This document shows, one piece after another, positions 1 to 12,609 of a DNA stretch of 64,000 nucleotides. How positions within the stretch are numbered: position 1 is the first letter of the stretch; each line of letters begins with the position of its first letter. The DNA is from Anoplopoma fimbria (lineage: Eukaryota; Chordata; Actinopteri; Perciformes; Anoplopomatidae), in assembly GCF_027596085.1 (NCBI RefSeq), contig NC_072472.1:24339052-24403051 (forward strand), given 5' to 3'. Both the position numbers and the translations under genes were made by a program. The notes under the pieces were generated by a model that was not told where the DNA came from, did no database searches, and saw nothing but the letters and a program-made list of their open reading frames with translations.

Positions 1-3000
1 CATCAGCTGGATGCATCAGTGCTCTACCTACAACACAGCGCACCATCTGTCATCATACTCCTGAAAAGTAAGGATTCGCGTGGAGCAAACTGGGTTGGCG
101 GCCCTCATGTCATGGTGACATATGAGCTCAACTGCAGTGATGACATACAGCTGAGTCCAACATATCCGTAATGACTCTACTGTAAAATCATGGGAAGCTA
201 ATGAGTGGACACATCACAGAGTCCTCTGTGTCCATATTAGGTCTGAGCCCAGAACCAGCTGATTTTAAAGATGTAGTGCCGCTCACATTCCAGCTTGAGT
301 CTTTCTCTCTTTGTACGCACACAAAGTTCACGGCCAGGTCCACTGAGATTCAGTGAACTCTCTACCCCAGGAAGTGAGCGTTATATTTAGGAAATCAAAA
401 CGGCATGTCATGCACTACTGACTGTACAAATGGTCCTAGGATGTTCCCCAGCATAAACAGTCAGGGTGCTGGGAGACGGATGGTGGACCGGGCCTCTGGA
501 CTGTGTCTCCAGCTCTGTAAAAGCTCTGTTTGGCCAGTCTCAGCCCATTTAGCCGATGTGTATTCTTATCTCTCTTCCTTTACTCCCTGTGCTTATGAAA
601 CCCAGTGGTATGCCTCTCCCTTTGGACTTTAGTGTGAAGCGCTCTTTCGTTTGTTTATAATTGTGACTGACTGTTCCAACATTCCACAGTTTCAATTTGA
701 TGCAGAGATGGAGAGTGGTCAGGGAACCAGGCCTCATTTATGACTGAATTCATCCCTTATGTCACCTCTTAGGGCAGTCTGTCCAGGGACGCTCTGTTTA
801 TTCATGACAGTTATCTGGCCTGTGAGGTTTTCTGAGTTTCTGTGCGAGCTGCATTTTGGAAACATGGCAGGAGTCACCCTTCTTACGAGCCTTTTGATGT
901 GTTTTTTCCAGGCACAGGGTATCCTCCAGGAGTACTTATTAGCCATGACCACTGACGAGCAGCTCCTCAATCACACTGCAATGGTAAGACTTAAACCTTT
1001 TTCATTTTTTTTTATTAGGGATGCACGGATACCAATCTCAGATATTATCGGATATTATTTTAATAATAAATAATCTAATTTCCCTTAGTTAGGGAAGCCT
1101 GATGGTGCCTTACAAATAAAAGAATGATCCCAGTCTCTTCCACACAGCGAGGCATACAGCCTACTAATGAAACACTGGTATCAGATCAGTATCGGAACTG
1201 AAAAAGTCGGATCATCGGTGCATCCCTATTTTTCATAATAACCACTAATTACTTTTTCAATCTCTGCCTTTCGAAATTCAAAGTCGTGCCTTTAGCCAGC
1301 CGCTCTCAGGTAATCTTTGATGTTTTCAGTGTTGAACTGCTGCCTGACGTGGACGACAGTAGCCAAGTTGTCCGCTCACCCTGAAGTGCTGTAATATTAC
1401 GCAACCCTTTCTTAAACACGCAGTCCCGTTGGTTGAGGGGTCTTCAGTCGGCGTGAGTCAGCTCACGGCTGGATTCTCTTCTGCTGGTGAATCACCGAGC
1501 TGTTGACACCCAGCAGATCCCTCTGCACCCTCCCCCTTTTGTTTTGAATACGTGTGGGCCGCACTCAGGACTAATGTATTTGGTAATTACAGGCCATTAG
1601 AATTTGCGGCACAGCGAGCCACAGCGTTCTCCGTGCTGTGGACGCTGTGATACAGCCGAGGAGCCTGGAGGCAGTTAAGAGGAGCAGAGGATGGAGGGGG
1701 ATGAGAAAAAAAACAACATTGTGGGCGGTTCAGTTCAGCAGTTACCTAATACCTGTCAGGTAGAAAACAAAACTATAGATGATTTGGCTCTAGTCAGGAC
1801 TATTATAACAATGGTGCAAAGTCTAAATGTAAATTGGCCGAGGGTTGGAAAAATGTTCTAAAGCCATCCGCAACAAAACAAGTTCACTCACTGGGGACTA
1901 CATTTTCTCTCTTTAAGTTAGTGGACTGTCATCTTTGGTGAGTTTATTATACCACAACACAAGTTGCACAGTGTTCAGAGCATCATGTTCACTCCACCAG
2001 TTCTCCGTGGCTTATTTATCCTGTTATTCACTCAATTAAACACGGATAGCAGTGCAAGATAGCTGTGTTTTTGATATGACTAAATCATCTGATCACGCAG
2101 ACAGCCGGATCAGCACGCACTGCTGTGTGTCAGGTCATTTACCTGGAGCAGTGCTGGACTTCTCGGCTCCTAGGAAGTCACTGGATGAAGGATATTTATA
2201 GGAGAAAATGACAAATAGCCACAAGAGTCATGTGCAGAAGGGAGCGTAATCATTTACCCTCAGAGCTAAAGAATACCTTCGGTATCTTCTATAGGAAATA
2301 ACAAAATATTTGAGTTGCCACTGAGACTGTGAGACAGCTGCTGCAACTGAGTAAGCAGGTATATCATGTAATGTTTAATAAGTTAAAGCTGCATTAATCA
2401 ATACTTTTATATTAACAATTGATCAAATGACTGTGTTTATTGTGAAAGATGTCACTAGTAGTTACAAAAGGGAATTCTCACTCTGCAGTTCCCCTCGGCT
2501 CTTCTGGGCTCTATTCTTTTTTTTTTTTTCATATCGTTCAGCTCATTGTTTTTGTTTTATAGTGCACAACTTTACAGTTTTGGTTAAATCTCAACAACCT
2601 CACTTCCAGCCACAGCAGCAAACCAGCTCTGATCTAACCACTGTACGCTACCTGCCCACAACCAAACCCCAGACAAAGTTAGTAACAGGCTAACAACTAG
2701 CTAGCAAGAAGAGAGCTCATTGGACTCGTTCATCAGGTTGCCAAAAGCGTGACTTCAGACGAATGCTGATGTTGCACAAGTGTCTGCTGAATGTGTGAAA
2801 AGGCAACTGCTTGCTTTAAAAGGTGATCACATATCAGTGGAGTTGTTTACAGCTTGTTCTACTGCCCTCAAGTAGCCCTGATACAATTAAGAAATATTGC
2901 TTTAGCATCGTGTCCCAACGTTACAAAAACTCTTTCTAGGTTTGTAGATCTAAATAGTTTAACTTAACCAGTATATTGTATTGGTGCAGCAGCTGTTTTT

Positions 3001-3633
3001 AATACATTGCACATCATAAGGGTCATAATGCAACTGGTGCAGCAGCAAAGTCTATCCCTTAATTCTATCCTACAATATTGTAGGCATTATTTCCAATTCA
3101 GTTTTTTCTGCTCTGGGGACTCCAAAGTGAAATTAATTTAAATCTGGCTGGACGTTTTTTCTGATAAATAAATGGTCTTGATCGAAGTGAGATTTTGACC
3201 TGATGGTAGCACTCGCCAAATGTGACAAAAAAAGAGACACCAGAACCATAAGTAATTTTTCCAGATTCATGACACTCAGGGCAGAAAACCTGCAGGCAGC
3301 AGTGAACAAATGTCAGTGGAGAGAACACAAAGCACTGAAGGCAGTTCAATCTGCTCAGCACATTTGTTTGTTAAATAAGGTGACGTAAACGGCACAGAAG
3401 TCCTTGATTCATCAGTTTAGTCACCCTCCATTTGTCAATTTATCATCACTCAACATGCAGTGGGCAGCCCAGGTGTAAACAAACAAGGTGTTCTCTCCCC
3501 ACACTGTATTTCATTCACATACTTTTTTTGTTTTTTTTTTTTTATTGTGTAGGCTCTGAAGAACATCGCTGCCATCAGCCTGGCTATCAATTACCCCAAT
3601 AAATCTACCAAGCTACTCAACATGAGTCCTTGA
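1..3633 (+). CDS. zzef1: 3' end of a gene assigned to zzef1 (ZZ-type zinc finger and EF-hand protein), last three exons
   Basis: Three in-frame exons are visible: 1-114 (cut by the window edge), 912-983 and 3553-3633, giving about 88 C-terminal residues ending in NMSP and TGA. The donors are ATG|gtgaca at 115 and ATG|gtaaga at 984. The acceptors are ttttccag|GCA and tgtgtag|GCT. All junctions are phase 0. The encoded tail is helical and Leu/Ala-rich (EYLLAM, ALKNIAAISLAINYP), with no domain visible in this stretch. The name rests mainly on position: in mammals ZZEF1 lies directly upstream of ATP2A3 in the same orientation, and a SERCA gene lies downstream here. The family protein is about 3000 residues with EF-hand, DOC/APC10 and two ZZ domains; none of those fall in this window. 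The first exon could instead end at 67 (AAAA|gtaagg), but that phase does not fit the next exon. I see no convincing polyadenylation signal close behind the stop. Confidence 0.6.
1016..1228. mobile_element. Short non-autonomous hAT-like element (MITE)
   Basis: This 213 bp element lies in the last-but-two stretch of zzef1, in the intron after exon 912-983. It starts tagggatgcac and ends with the inverted copy gtgcatcccta. The flanking 8-mers ttttttat and tttttcat differ at one base, as expected for a slightly mutated 8 bp hAT target duplication. It has no coding capacity. The ends resemble those of many fish hAT-derived elements. Confidence 0.7.
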
Positions 3634-6600
3634 GAGATGCAACGTGAACACAGGAGGAGAACAACGGGAAGGGGACACATCCTGACTCAGCTGGTTTCAC
3701 TTTGAACAAGGGAGGAAGAGGTGACCATCCAGTGCTTTCCTTCTTGAAGGACCCACCTCCACTCTGGTAACTCTCTGCAGTAACTCTGGACAGGAGCTGT
3801 GGAAGGGTCCTCAAAGAGCACTTTCCACACTTACTCACAATCCTTTTTGCCTTAGGTTAAACCGGTATATCAGCATGTGCATTCACTGGAACAGGAACAA
3901 TAGCAGGGTCTCTCTTTTTATTATTATTTTTTTTAATTTTTAATTTAAAGATGCCGTGCTAAAGGACATGAGGTGTGCCAAATTCGTGACCTTCAAGGGA
4001 AAGTATACTACTCCTCCTCCTCTCCCCCCCCCTGCGTTTGTTCCTGCTAAACAGCACCCACCACTGGGTTACATAGTTGATCATGGTGAAAACAGGTCAC
4101 CATGGCGACGTACATGTCCCAGTGGACATGTTGAGCATCCTAAAAATACTGTCCAGGACAGTAGAGTCTCATTATTCACCATGAGGGAGAAAGCACTGAC
4201 CTACTAGCTCATTCCACTCCTTCCTTTTCATTTTATCTCCACTTCCTTTCTATTTCTTTCCACCTTCTCTCCTTTTTCCTTCCCTGTTTACTTCTGTCCT
4301 TTTCAGACAACAGAAGTAAATCATATTTTTTTTCAGGGCTTCTGTTGAAGGGAAGGATCAGTGCATCGTCACAGATATCCGATAACATATATGTGATCTG
4401 CAAACTTTCTGTCACGACGACACGTGTAATGTGCACTAAAACCCACTTTGGCGGAACAGGACAAAGATGATACTGAAATAGCCATAGTCTTTGCATAGGA
4501 AGAGAATTAACATTACACCTGAGGGAAAACTGTGATAATATAGTATGCATTCCTCTGTGTTATTCTATCAATATGTTGAAGTATTTCCACTCCATCACTA
4601 GTGAATGATGAAAGACCATTATGATGTCAAATGATGTTCATGAAAATGAATAACAGCAAAAAAAAATCTTTGTAAAATCCAGAATCTCTTAAAGGCCTTC
4701 AGTTTTATCCGCTGATTTATTTATTAATTATTATTATTTTATCTAATGTATAATTAAGTTCAATACTTTACTAAAAGTCCTGATTTACTTTTCAAGGCAG
4801 TGAAAGAAAAGCTGAATTATAAATCACAGATGGATCGTCTTTCCCTCACATCATTTATAAAGACTTGATTGACCGTCATTGTTAAGAATTGACATACTGA
4901 GTTGACATACTGATAAAGAAACATAAAGGTGACTGTAAAATAGACACTTTATCCCACTTATTCACTAGTACCACATCTCATGTTTTGTAAGCTGGGAGAG
5001 TTGAATTCTCTTATGCTGAATTACCTCATATTTTGTAATTACACAGGTAATTGGTGTGACTCTTCCTTAAATGTTGAATGTGACTCTTCAGTCACGTGAC
5101 ACTAACCCTACGTTTTATTAAGATCCACCGGTAGCCACATCCACAGAGATCAGTCATGTACTTTCAAATCTAAAGTTTTAAAGGGAGCGAGTTGTTTGGG
5201 GGGTTGTTTTCCAATCATTACTGTATTCATTTCAAATTAAGAGATTATTTTAGTTGTTGGAGGTCATGGTGGTTTATACCAAAGAAACCAATCATTGTGA
5301 GCCATGAGACGTCTCAGAGAGAGCTCCTGGTGGAGTTCCTTCTCTGTTTGTCACATATCGGATAGCTACCCGACGAGAAGCTGGAACAGAGGAAACACCT
5401 TTAGACTTTGTTCTGTTTTTTATTTTTATTTTTTACTTTTATTTTCGAAATGGTCCCTTTCAAGGACCGTAGAATAGCTCGGTGGTTTTGTTTACACAAA
5501 CATCAGCTGCGGCGAGGAGAGAGGAAGAGTCACATGGCCTCCATTTGGCTTCTACGACGCCTCACCTATCTACAACGTGCCTATGGTTAAAAATGAAGCA
5601 ATCATAATTTAACTCATGTTAGCCGAATAGTTATTAATTCTATTTTAAAAGAGAAATATATTGTTTCATTTGAAGTTTTTTGTAACTTTTTACTTTTAAT
5701 GTTGGTTTCTTTTTTCGCAAGAATGCTTGATAATTTGAGGCTGACTAATTTGAATGTACATATCTGTGAATAATAATTGCACAGGGAAAAAAAAAAAGAC
5801 TTTGATATCAATCCCTTACAAATATAATACCTTTATTGGGCACTAACAGATGGACACTTGATTCTGATTTTGTATGCATGGCACATTGAAGGTAAGAAAA
5901 GAAACAAACTCGTACTGCTTGGGTTGAAACGTGATCCATTTCTAATAAAAAAGAGAAATGACTTAAATACAACCTCTGCTGTCATCTCCATCTTCTCATG
6001 TGTAGGCTCAACCGAGAATTTCTGTGCACGGACAAATAATGTATCGATCACTCAGTCGGCGTTGATTAAAGCCCACACATACACTCACTGCCAGCAGATA
6101 CTGTACTCAGTGATCCAACACCAACGTCAATAGTTCTTGTTCACGCTGCTCCGAGCCCTTTAACTCTTTAAGAAAACAAGTACATCTCTGACACTTTATA
6201 ACAGACATCCCCACATATTCAGACAAATGTGTTTTCTTCCCAAGCTGAACATTGGTAAGCCCTCTGTGTATTCAGTCTTACTGGGTTTTTACCTCAAATG
6301 CCCCTCAGCTCCTGGTCTGCCTCCTCTATCTCTCCCCTGCCTGGAGCCTGGAGTCTCCTGGACGGTGCTGATGATGGGACTGATGATCACTGGGGCGGTA
6401 ATGACATCAGATAGAGGAAATATTCAATAAGGCTTCCGATGATTCACTGCTCTCCGCACCACACAAGCCCCCACACCAGAGTGAGTCAGCTCTCCTTCTC
6501 CCCCCTTTCCTGCTTGCCTTCCCCCTGCTTCTTTTTCACCCGAGATCCCAGTGCTCTCATTCACCCGAGGCGAAAAGAAGAGGCAGTGAAGGTAGAGAGG

Positions 6601-7158
6601 TAAACAAAAAAGACGCACAGTAATGTCACAAAATGGGGATTCCTCATAGAGCTGGGTGATGCTTTGTTGAGATTTGACATTAGTATATATATATATTCCA
6701 TTACAAAGTCACACATTCTTAATGTGCAGTATTGAGCTGTACTGGAGTGAAAGCCCCAAAAAACAAAAGTATCCACACAAATGTCGTGTGTTTAAAATGT
6801 CTTTAAACTCTAGCATTATTACATACAATAAAGCCAAAAAGTGTTCAATGTAAATTAAAATTATGAAGTATCAATAATGCCAGCCTGCCTGTGTATATAA
6901 ATATATATGTGTGTGTATATATAACCATATATATATATTAATTTTAAATATTTAATTTGTGTTTTTCAAAAGTCTGTATTGGCCTTTTGATTTTTCTCCA
7001 TCATTCAAATTTGGTTTTGAACCAAAACAAAAACGTGTTTTCCTGCTGAGGACAGACACAGACTAGTCTCACAGGTCACTCGTGATATTCCATCAATAAT
7101 AATCACGTGTGTTGGTATCCAGCTGTCGCCAGTTTGTTTATTAAGCTAAACTCTTTAA
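3634..7158. other. zzef1 3' flank and spacer to the SLC1 gene
   Basis: This is presumed zzef1 3'UTR followed by AT-rich intergenic DNA. An AATAAA at 5944-5949 is the first plain signal after the stop, but it is far away and unproven. Small TA/TG runs occur near 6684-6695 and 6893-6938. No exon with family resemblance or good splice sites was recognised on either strand. The short open frames here look like chance. Confidence 0.5.
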
Positions 7159-10100
7159 ATGGAGGAGACTCAGGAGGACAGTGAGACGGACATCAGGGAA
7201 TGCTGCAGCAGCAGGAAGAAATGCTGGAACTACGTGATCAACAACATATTCCTGGTTTCCAGTCTGCTGGCTGTGGCCGCAGGTGAGTCTGTCTTTATCA
7301 GAGAACATGTAACAGCCTCAGGTGTGTTACAGTCCAGGTAATGAATGAGACCTGACGGGATTATTATACTACGACCACTTAAAGAAATGCATTTATTGAT
7401 TCATTGATACTTTGATACAAGATACTGAAATCAATATCTTAACAATATTTGATCGATTTGAACATCATTGTATTGCTTGCGGTCCATAGCAACACTGGAC
7501 GCTGCAATGATTGACCAATCAGAATAGAGTATTCAACAGCTTTAATAGAATTAAATAAATTACCAATATAACAATCATTAAAACAAACAAATGACACTAA
7601 AAATGAACAGCCAGTGAAAAACACATGTTGTGCTTCAGCCCCATCAACATGTGCTGAACACTAAACAAGGAGAACATGGAGATGCTGGTCTGAGGCCATG
7701 TTGTGTGGAAATTCAAATTTAAAAGGCCACAATATGTTGCCAGGGAAACAAGTGTATTTTCATATGGCTGAATCAGGAAGCCAGGCCCAAGTCTGTCTCC
7801 CATCTGAATCCTGTGTTTCCCTCTATGAGTCAACGTCACCTTAATGTTAGGTTACTGTGTGAGTAGGGATAAGGGTTCAAAAGAAACACAGCTAGGTCAC
7901 ACACAACTGTAACTGTCTGCATTAACGTTCACTAGATCTGATCTGATCCCAGTTATTAAACGCCTCTATCTAGTGAACAGTTTGTATCCTCACATTAGGA
8001 CTCGGTATCCATGAGATAATGCACACATGACGGATGCATGGGAATATTGGCTACATCCCAAATATTTTAAAATGTATTTATTTTATATTTTTGTTGAGCG
8101 AAGCCCAGCTGTAAAGCTAATGGAGGATATATATATATATATATTCCAACACAACTTAAATAAAGACAGCTAGCTGTCATGGCAACAAAGATATCAAATT
8201 ATGTATTGGGGTTTATTATTGTGTGACTTCTGTTTGATGTAAGATGTTTAAGGCCTTGAACCATAAAGTGATATTTTTAAATATTGCAACACTTTCATCA
8301 GTGGGCCATAGGCTCAATCACCACTGTGATAGAGACACAAGGCATGTTTAGTGGGTATCTACAGACAAATTGACACCAGTTCAATGATCTCAGAGTCTAT
8401 GAAGGTCCTTCACATGGAAGCAACAACATAACAACATAGAGTACAACTCCCCATCCAATATCGTCAATCTTTTGACGCTATTTTTTCTTTTCCCATTCTT
8501 ATTCTCACAAATTTTCAACCATTTACTTGTTCTAATTATATTATCTTTTTTTTATTTTCACACAGGTATTTTATTCGGCATGATTATCAAGTCCTACGTC
8601 ACCCTTTCAGAAACTGACCAACTCTACATCGGCTTTCCAGGAGAAATACTCATGCGGATGCTTGAGTTGATCACGGTTCCTCTCATTGTGACGAGTGTGG
8701 TAACAGGTAAACCAGAGGAGCACTTCAGCCCGCTGTCTGTGAATAGTGTTCAGTATATCATTTACATTACAGACAACCTATATACAAACATATCATTATT
8801 TTATTATCTTTCATTTTTTGAATGTAGGAGTATCTGGCCTGAGTGTTGACACTTCCAGGAAAATAGCTATGCGTGCGGCAGTGTACTTTGTCTCCACGAC
8901 TCTTGTATCTGTGACTATAGGTAAGAAAAAAAGTTACTACATTAGGGTCTATTTTGGTTATACTTTCATTTATTTTGTGTGCACATTTCTGCATACAATC
9001 ACATAATTATTGAAGCAACTTTTAATTGCTTGAAGTCCCTTTCCTGTTTCATTTAAGTGTTTAAATGTCATCAACTGTCACAGTCATTATTTTAACATTC
9101 ATATTGGATGTGTATGAAGTAGCATTAAAAAGTAATACTTAGATTAGTTTTGGTAGGAATGCCAAAACTAAAAAAACAAAACTGGATCAGCTCTGAAATC
9201 TAAAGACAAATAAAACTTGCTCATTATAATATGTATTTGTGGTTGTGTATTTAGAAATCTCTTTTTCAAATTGAGACTTCTCTTTAGACTAATGAAAGAC
9301 TGTGTTGATCAAAATATGTGTCCAAAAACATTGGATGTAATGTTTATTTTCACACTTTTATTATTCTTATTCTCTCTTATTTTCATATTTCTAGTAGAAC
9401 ATTTTTAGCCATAAAAATGAAGTCTTTGTGACCTAATTTTGAGAATCATTATTGAAACTATTGTTTTCATTAAGTCACAATCCATATTAAACAGTTACAG
9501 CATGCAGGCCACTTTTGCTACTGACGTCCAACTTTGAATTTGTGTTGTAGGATTGGTATTGGTGCTGCTGATCAAGCCTGGGGCTGCTTACACTGTTGAC
9601 CGAGATGAGACAGCAGAAGATGAAGAATTCTCCACCATCGATGCCTTGTTTGATCTAGTGAGGTAAGAAGAAGGTGACATTACATCTGAGTTTAAGATGA
9701 ATTCAGCGTTGGATTTGTCGACATTTGCAAGCTGACTAATATGTTTGACTCTATTCTTTATAGAAACATGATGCCAGAGAATCTGATCCAGGCTTGCTTC
9801 CAACAGGTGTGTGTTTCATACCTATACAAATTTTGCTTTCCATTAAGAAGACAATGTCATATTTACTTGAGCACACAATCTTTTCTTTTCATAGTACAAG
9901 ACTACGAAGCTGGAGTTTGAAAGTCACTCATTCGAGCCAAATTCGACCATTCAAACGGTACATCTTTTCCTCTCGTCACTATGAAGATTATTTTCTGAAG
10001 TGCAGTGATAGTTGATAATACATGAAATTGCCCTCAGACCACTGTAACTCACTGACTACCCCATCTTGTTTTAGAATGCCACCGAAATTCAACTGGTGGG

Positions 10101-12454
10101 TCACTATGTCAACGGAGCCAACACGCTGGGCCTGATCGTGTGCTCCTTTGTTTTTGGACTGACCCTGAAGAGGATGGGAGAACGAGGCAAAATCCTCGTG
10201 GAAATCGTTGCCATCCTCAACGGGGCCACGAAATATGTGGTCAACTTGATCCTGTGGTGAAGTGAAACAGCATATCAATACCATGTGGCAATATTCCATT
10301 TATTTACAGAACTAGAGTAAAGTTCCTGCAGTGCAGTGTGGGTGTTTATGCACTTCTATAACTTTAACAAACAGGATATTTTCTACTGACAGTGTTTTGT
10401 ATTAGAACAGAAGGCATATTAGCAGAATATTAAAAAGAAATAGTTTTTCCAACAATATTTATTCCCAAACATATTGGATTTTCCCCCTTTACCAAAGTGA
10501 GAGAAATCCAACACTTTTCTTTTGGAGTAATATTGTCATAGTAATCAGACTACTTCCTTTTTTTTTGTCTTTTCTCCAGCTACTTGCCATTTGGAGTGCT
10601 GTTCATGATTGCAAGCCATGTTGTTGAGGTGCACGACTGGGAGACTACCTACAAACTGGGAAAGTTCATGGCTGTGGTTATTATTGGGTACGTTCTCCTT
10701 TCCCCCATGGCACCAAAATAGCATCATTTCACAGCATTCACGACCCCCGTGCCTGGTGTGTTGACTCTCAAGGCACATGGGGACGGATGAGTGTAAGAGT
10801 GGATGAGGGCAGGATGTGTGGCTGACATCAGTTATTTATAGACACAATACCTGATGCGGGTGTGAACAAAAAGGGTAGGCCTGCCATCTAAACACAGGAC
10901 AGGTCTTTTAATGCAATGACTGGCCAATATGTTGTCAACATGTTGCCAACACACACAAAATCACTTTTTTTCATCCATAAGTCAGACAAAAAAATACAAA
11001 ATGGGCCTTTAAGCCTTCTACTAATTTCATGTCATCAGTATCAGTATGAATTGTGTATTAAATTGTCTATTTCAGGCTTATAATCCATGCAACAATGGTT
11101 CTTCCAACGCTGTATCTTCTGTTGACGAGACATAACCCTTGGCAAGTCATTAAAGGGGTTTTTCCTGCCTTACTGACTGCGTTGCTCATCTCCTCCAGGT
11201 AAGAGGATATTTAAAGGGTATGGTTCTTGCTTGCTGAAGCTTGCTCTCTGTGTTCATTCACCAGCGCTTCTTTTTTTTTAAGTTTATCAACAAAGCTGCC
11301 TTATTGGAAAGCAATTTACTTAATTTTCAAAAGGTATTTTAAGTTTGTGATTCCTCTTATATGCATTGTGTCGCAAAGCTCCGCCACTCTGCCGCTCACT
11401 ATGCGATGCTGCGAGGAGAAGAACATGATCGACCGCAGAATCACCCGCTTCATGCTGCCCATCGGGACCAACGTCAACATGGACGGGACGGCCCTCTATG
11501 AGGTTATCGCCGCAGTTTTCATCGCCCAACTCAACAGCATCAATCTGGACTTGAGCCAGATAATCACCATCGGGTAAGTTGAAGTAATCATCACTGTTCT
11601 CTGTCCTACAATCAAAAAATCCTAGATATTAACGTTGGTTAAGATGACATAATATGGCATATTTAAGACTTGAAAAGTACTGTCTTAAGAAATCGACTGA
11701 ACAGCCGGTGTGTTTATTCTGCAGAGTGACATCAGCAGTCTCCAGCATAGGAGCAGCAGGGATCCCGGCGACAGGAGCCGTGACCACCCTCTTTGTTTTG
11801 ACAGCAGTCGGCTTACCTGCGAAGGAAGCCTCCATCCTGGTGGTTGTAGAATGGCTGCTGTAAGTTTTAAGGACCCAAATGCTTACGCAAAATTGAGTTA
11901 ATGTATCAAACAGCGTCATGTAGCTGTATGTTTCTGCTTTCAAAGCTTACTGTGATTTACGTCTTCCAGAGACCGCTGCAACACTGTTGTCAATGTGTTG
12001 GGAGACTGCATCGGCGTGGCAATGGTCCAACAACTGTCCCATGAGGAACTGGATGAAATTGAGGAAGGAGAGCAGGGCAGTCCAAGGTGACATTTCTATA
12101 TCATTCATATTTTTTCACCAAGTACGTTTTTTAGAGATTGTGGGGTTTTTACAGCATTTTTACAGACTTCAGAAAATAAACAAGTAAATAAGAGAGAGGT
12201 TTCAAGATGTCTTACGGCAAGAGTAAACCCAAACCGTTGGAGATCAGACCTAGATGTTACGGCAGCAGGTGGAGACTGTCAACATATGTTCTGCAGTTTT
12301 TTTTAACACTTTATGTCACACCATTGATGGCTGTGTTGTGTTTTATCCAACTAGGACGGCTACTAACGATGCTCAGGGACACGTCCAGGATAAGCAGGTC
12401 CATTCCAGCACCCTGAGCTCTGATGAGTCCCTTTACAGCCCACCAGAAATGTAA
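7159..12454 (+). CDS. SLC1 family sodium-coupled amino acid transporter (EAAT-like), complete, 13 exons, 511 aa
   Basis: Exons: 7159-7282, 8566-8706, 8828-8920, 9551-9662, 9764-9806, 9895-9957, 10075-10256, 10580-10687, 11076-11198, 11379-11573, 11725-11859, 11970-12086, 12355-12454 (1536 nt). This is a multi-pass plasma-membrane carrier. TM1 is near residues 25-45 and [10 protein letters not shown] opens TM2. [14 protein letters not shown] is a family hallmark. Glycosylation sequons lie at N187 and N193 in the TM4 loop. Hairpin 1 carries SSSSATLP (ending at 335), TM7 NMDGTALYE (363-371) and hairpin 2 GAAGIP (404-409). TM8 has DR (441-442) with NVLGD. E371 is the EAAT-type glutamate (Gln in ASCT carriers). 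N444 replaces the EAAT arginine that binds the substrate side-chain carboxylate, and E437 replaces Asp. Length fits the family (about 500-560). The start is the first ATG, 18 residues before the conserved N-terminal stretch. It may be one of the fish-only slc1a8/slc1a9 genes; I could not decide which, so no symbol is given. Confidence 0.92.
11970..12086 (+). CDS. SLC1 exon 12: TM8 with Asn in place of the substrate-binding Arg
   Basis: The acceptor cttccag|A and donor AG|gtgaca keep the frame with both neighbouring exons. The exon completes L440 and continues D441-R442-C443-N444-T-V-V-N-V-L-G-D. In EAAC1 (SLC1A1) the equivalent run is D444-R445-F446-R447-T, so D and the first R are kept while R447 becomes Asn (codon aac at 11980-11982). 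The last part encodes an acidic cytosolic tail. Confidence 0.9.
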
Positions 12455-12603
12455 TCATGTAATGTAATGAAATGGAAACAGGGTTGCCTCTTAAAATGTT
12501 TCTCCAGAGCCCAAAAACGTATTTTGTATTTTTCAGTAGTGCGGTAGTACAGTCGTGGTTTTTTTGTTAAGTAATGTAATTGCCTTTAGATGTACAATAT
12601 AGT

Positions 12604-12609
12604 AATAAA
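12604..12609 (+). terminator. Polyadenylation signal AATAAA for the SLC1 gene
   Basis: A canonical hexamer lies 150 bp after the TAA stop at 12452-12454, in AT-rich sequence and the correct orientation. This gives a short 3'UTR. Confidence 0.6.

Noticed and set aside
241..360. Possible extra zzef1 exon starting after tccatattag
   Set aside because: It is open for about 38 codons but has no good donor in the phase required by the exon at 912. Joining 1-114 directly to 912-983 is phase-consistent.
670..744. Possible zzef1 exon after ttccacag
   Set aside because: Two frames look plausible as peptide, but neither has a usable donor before a stop.
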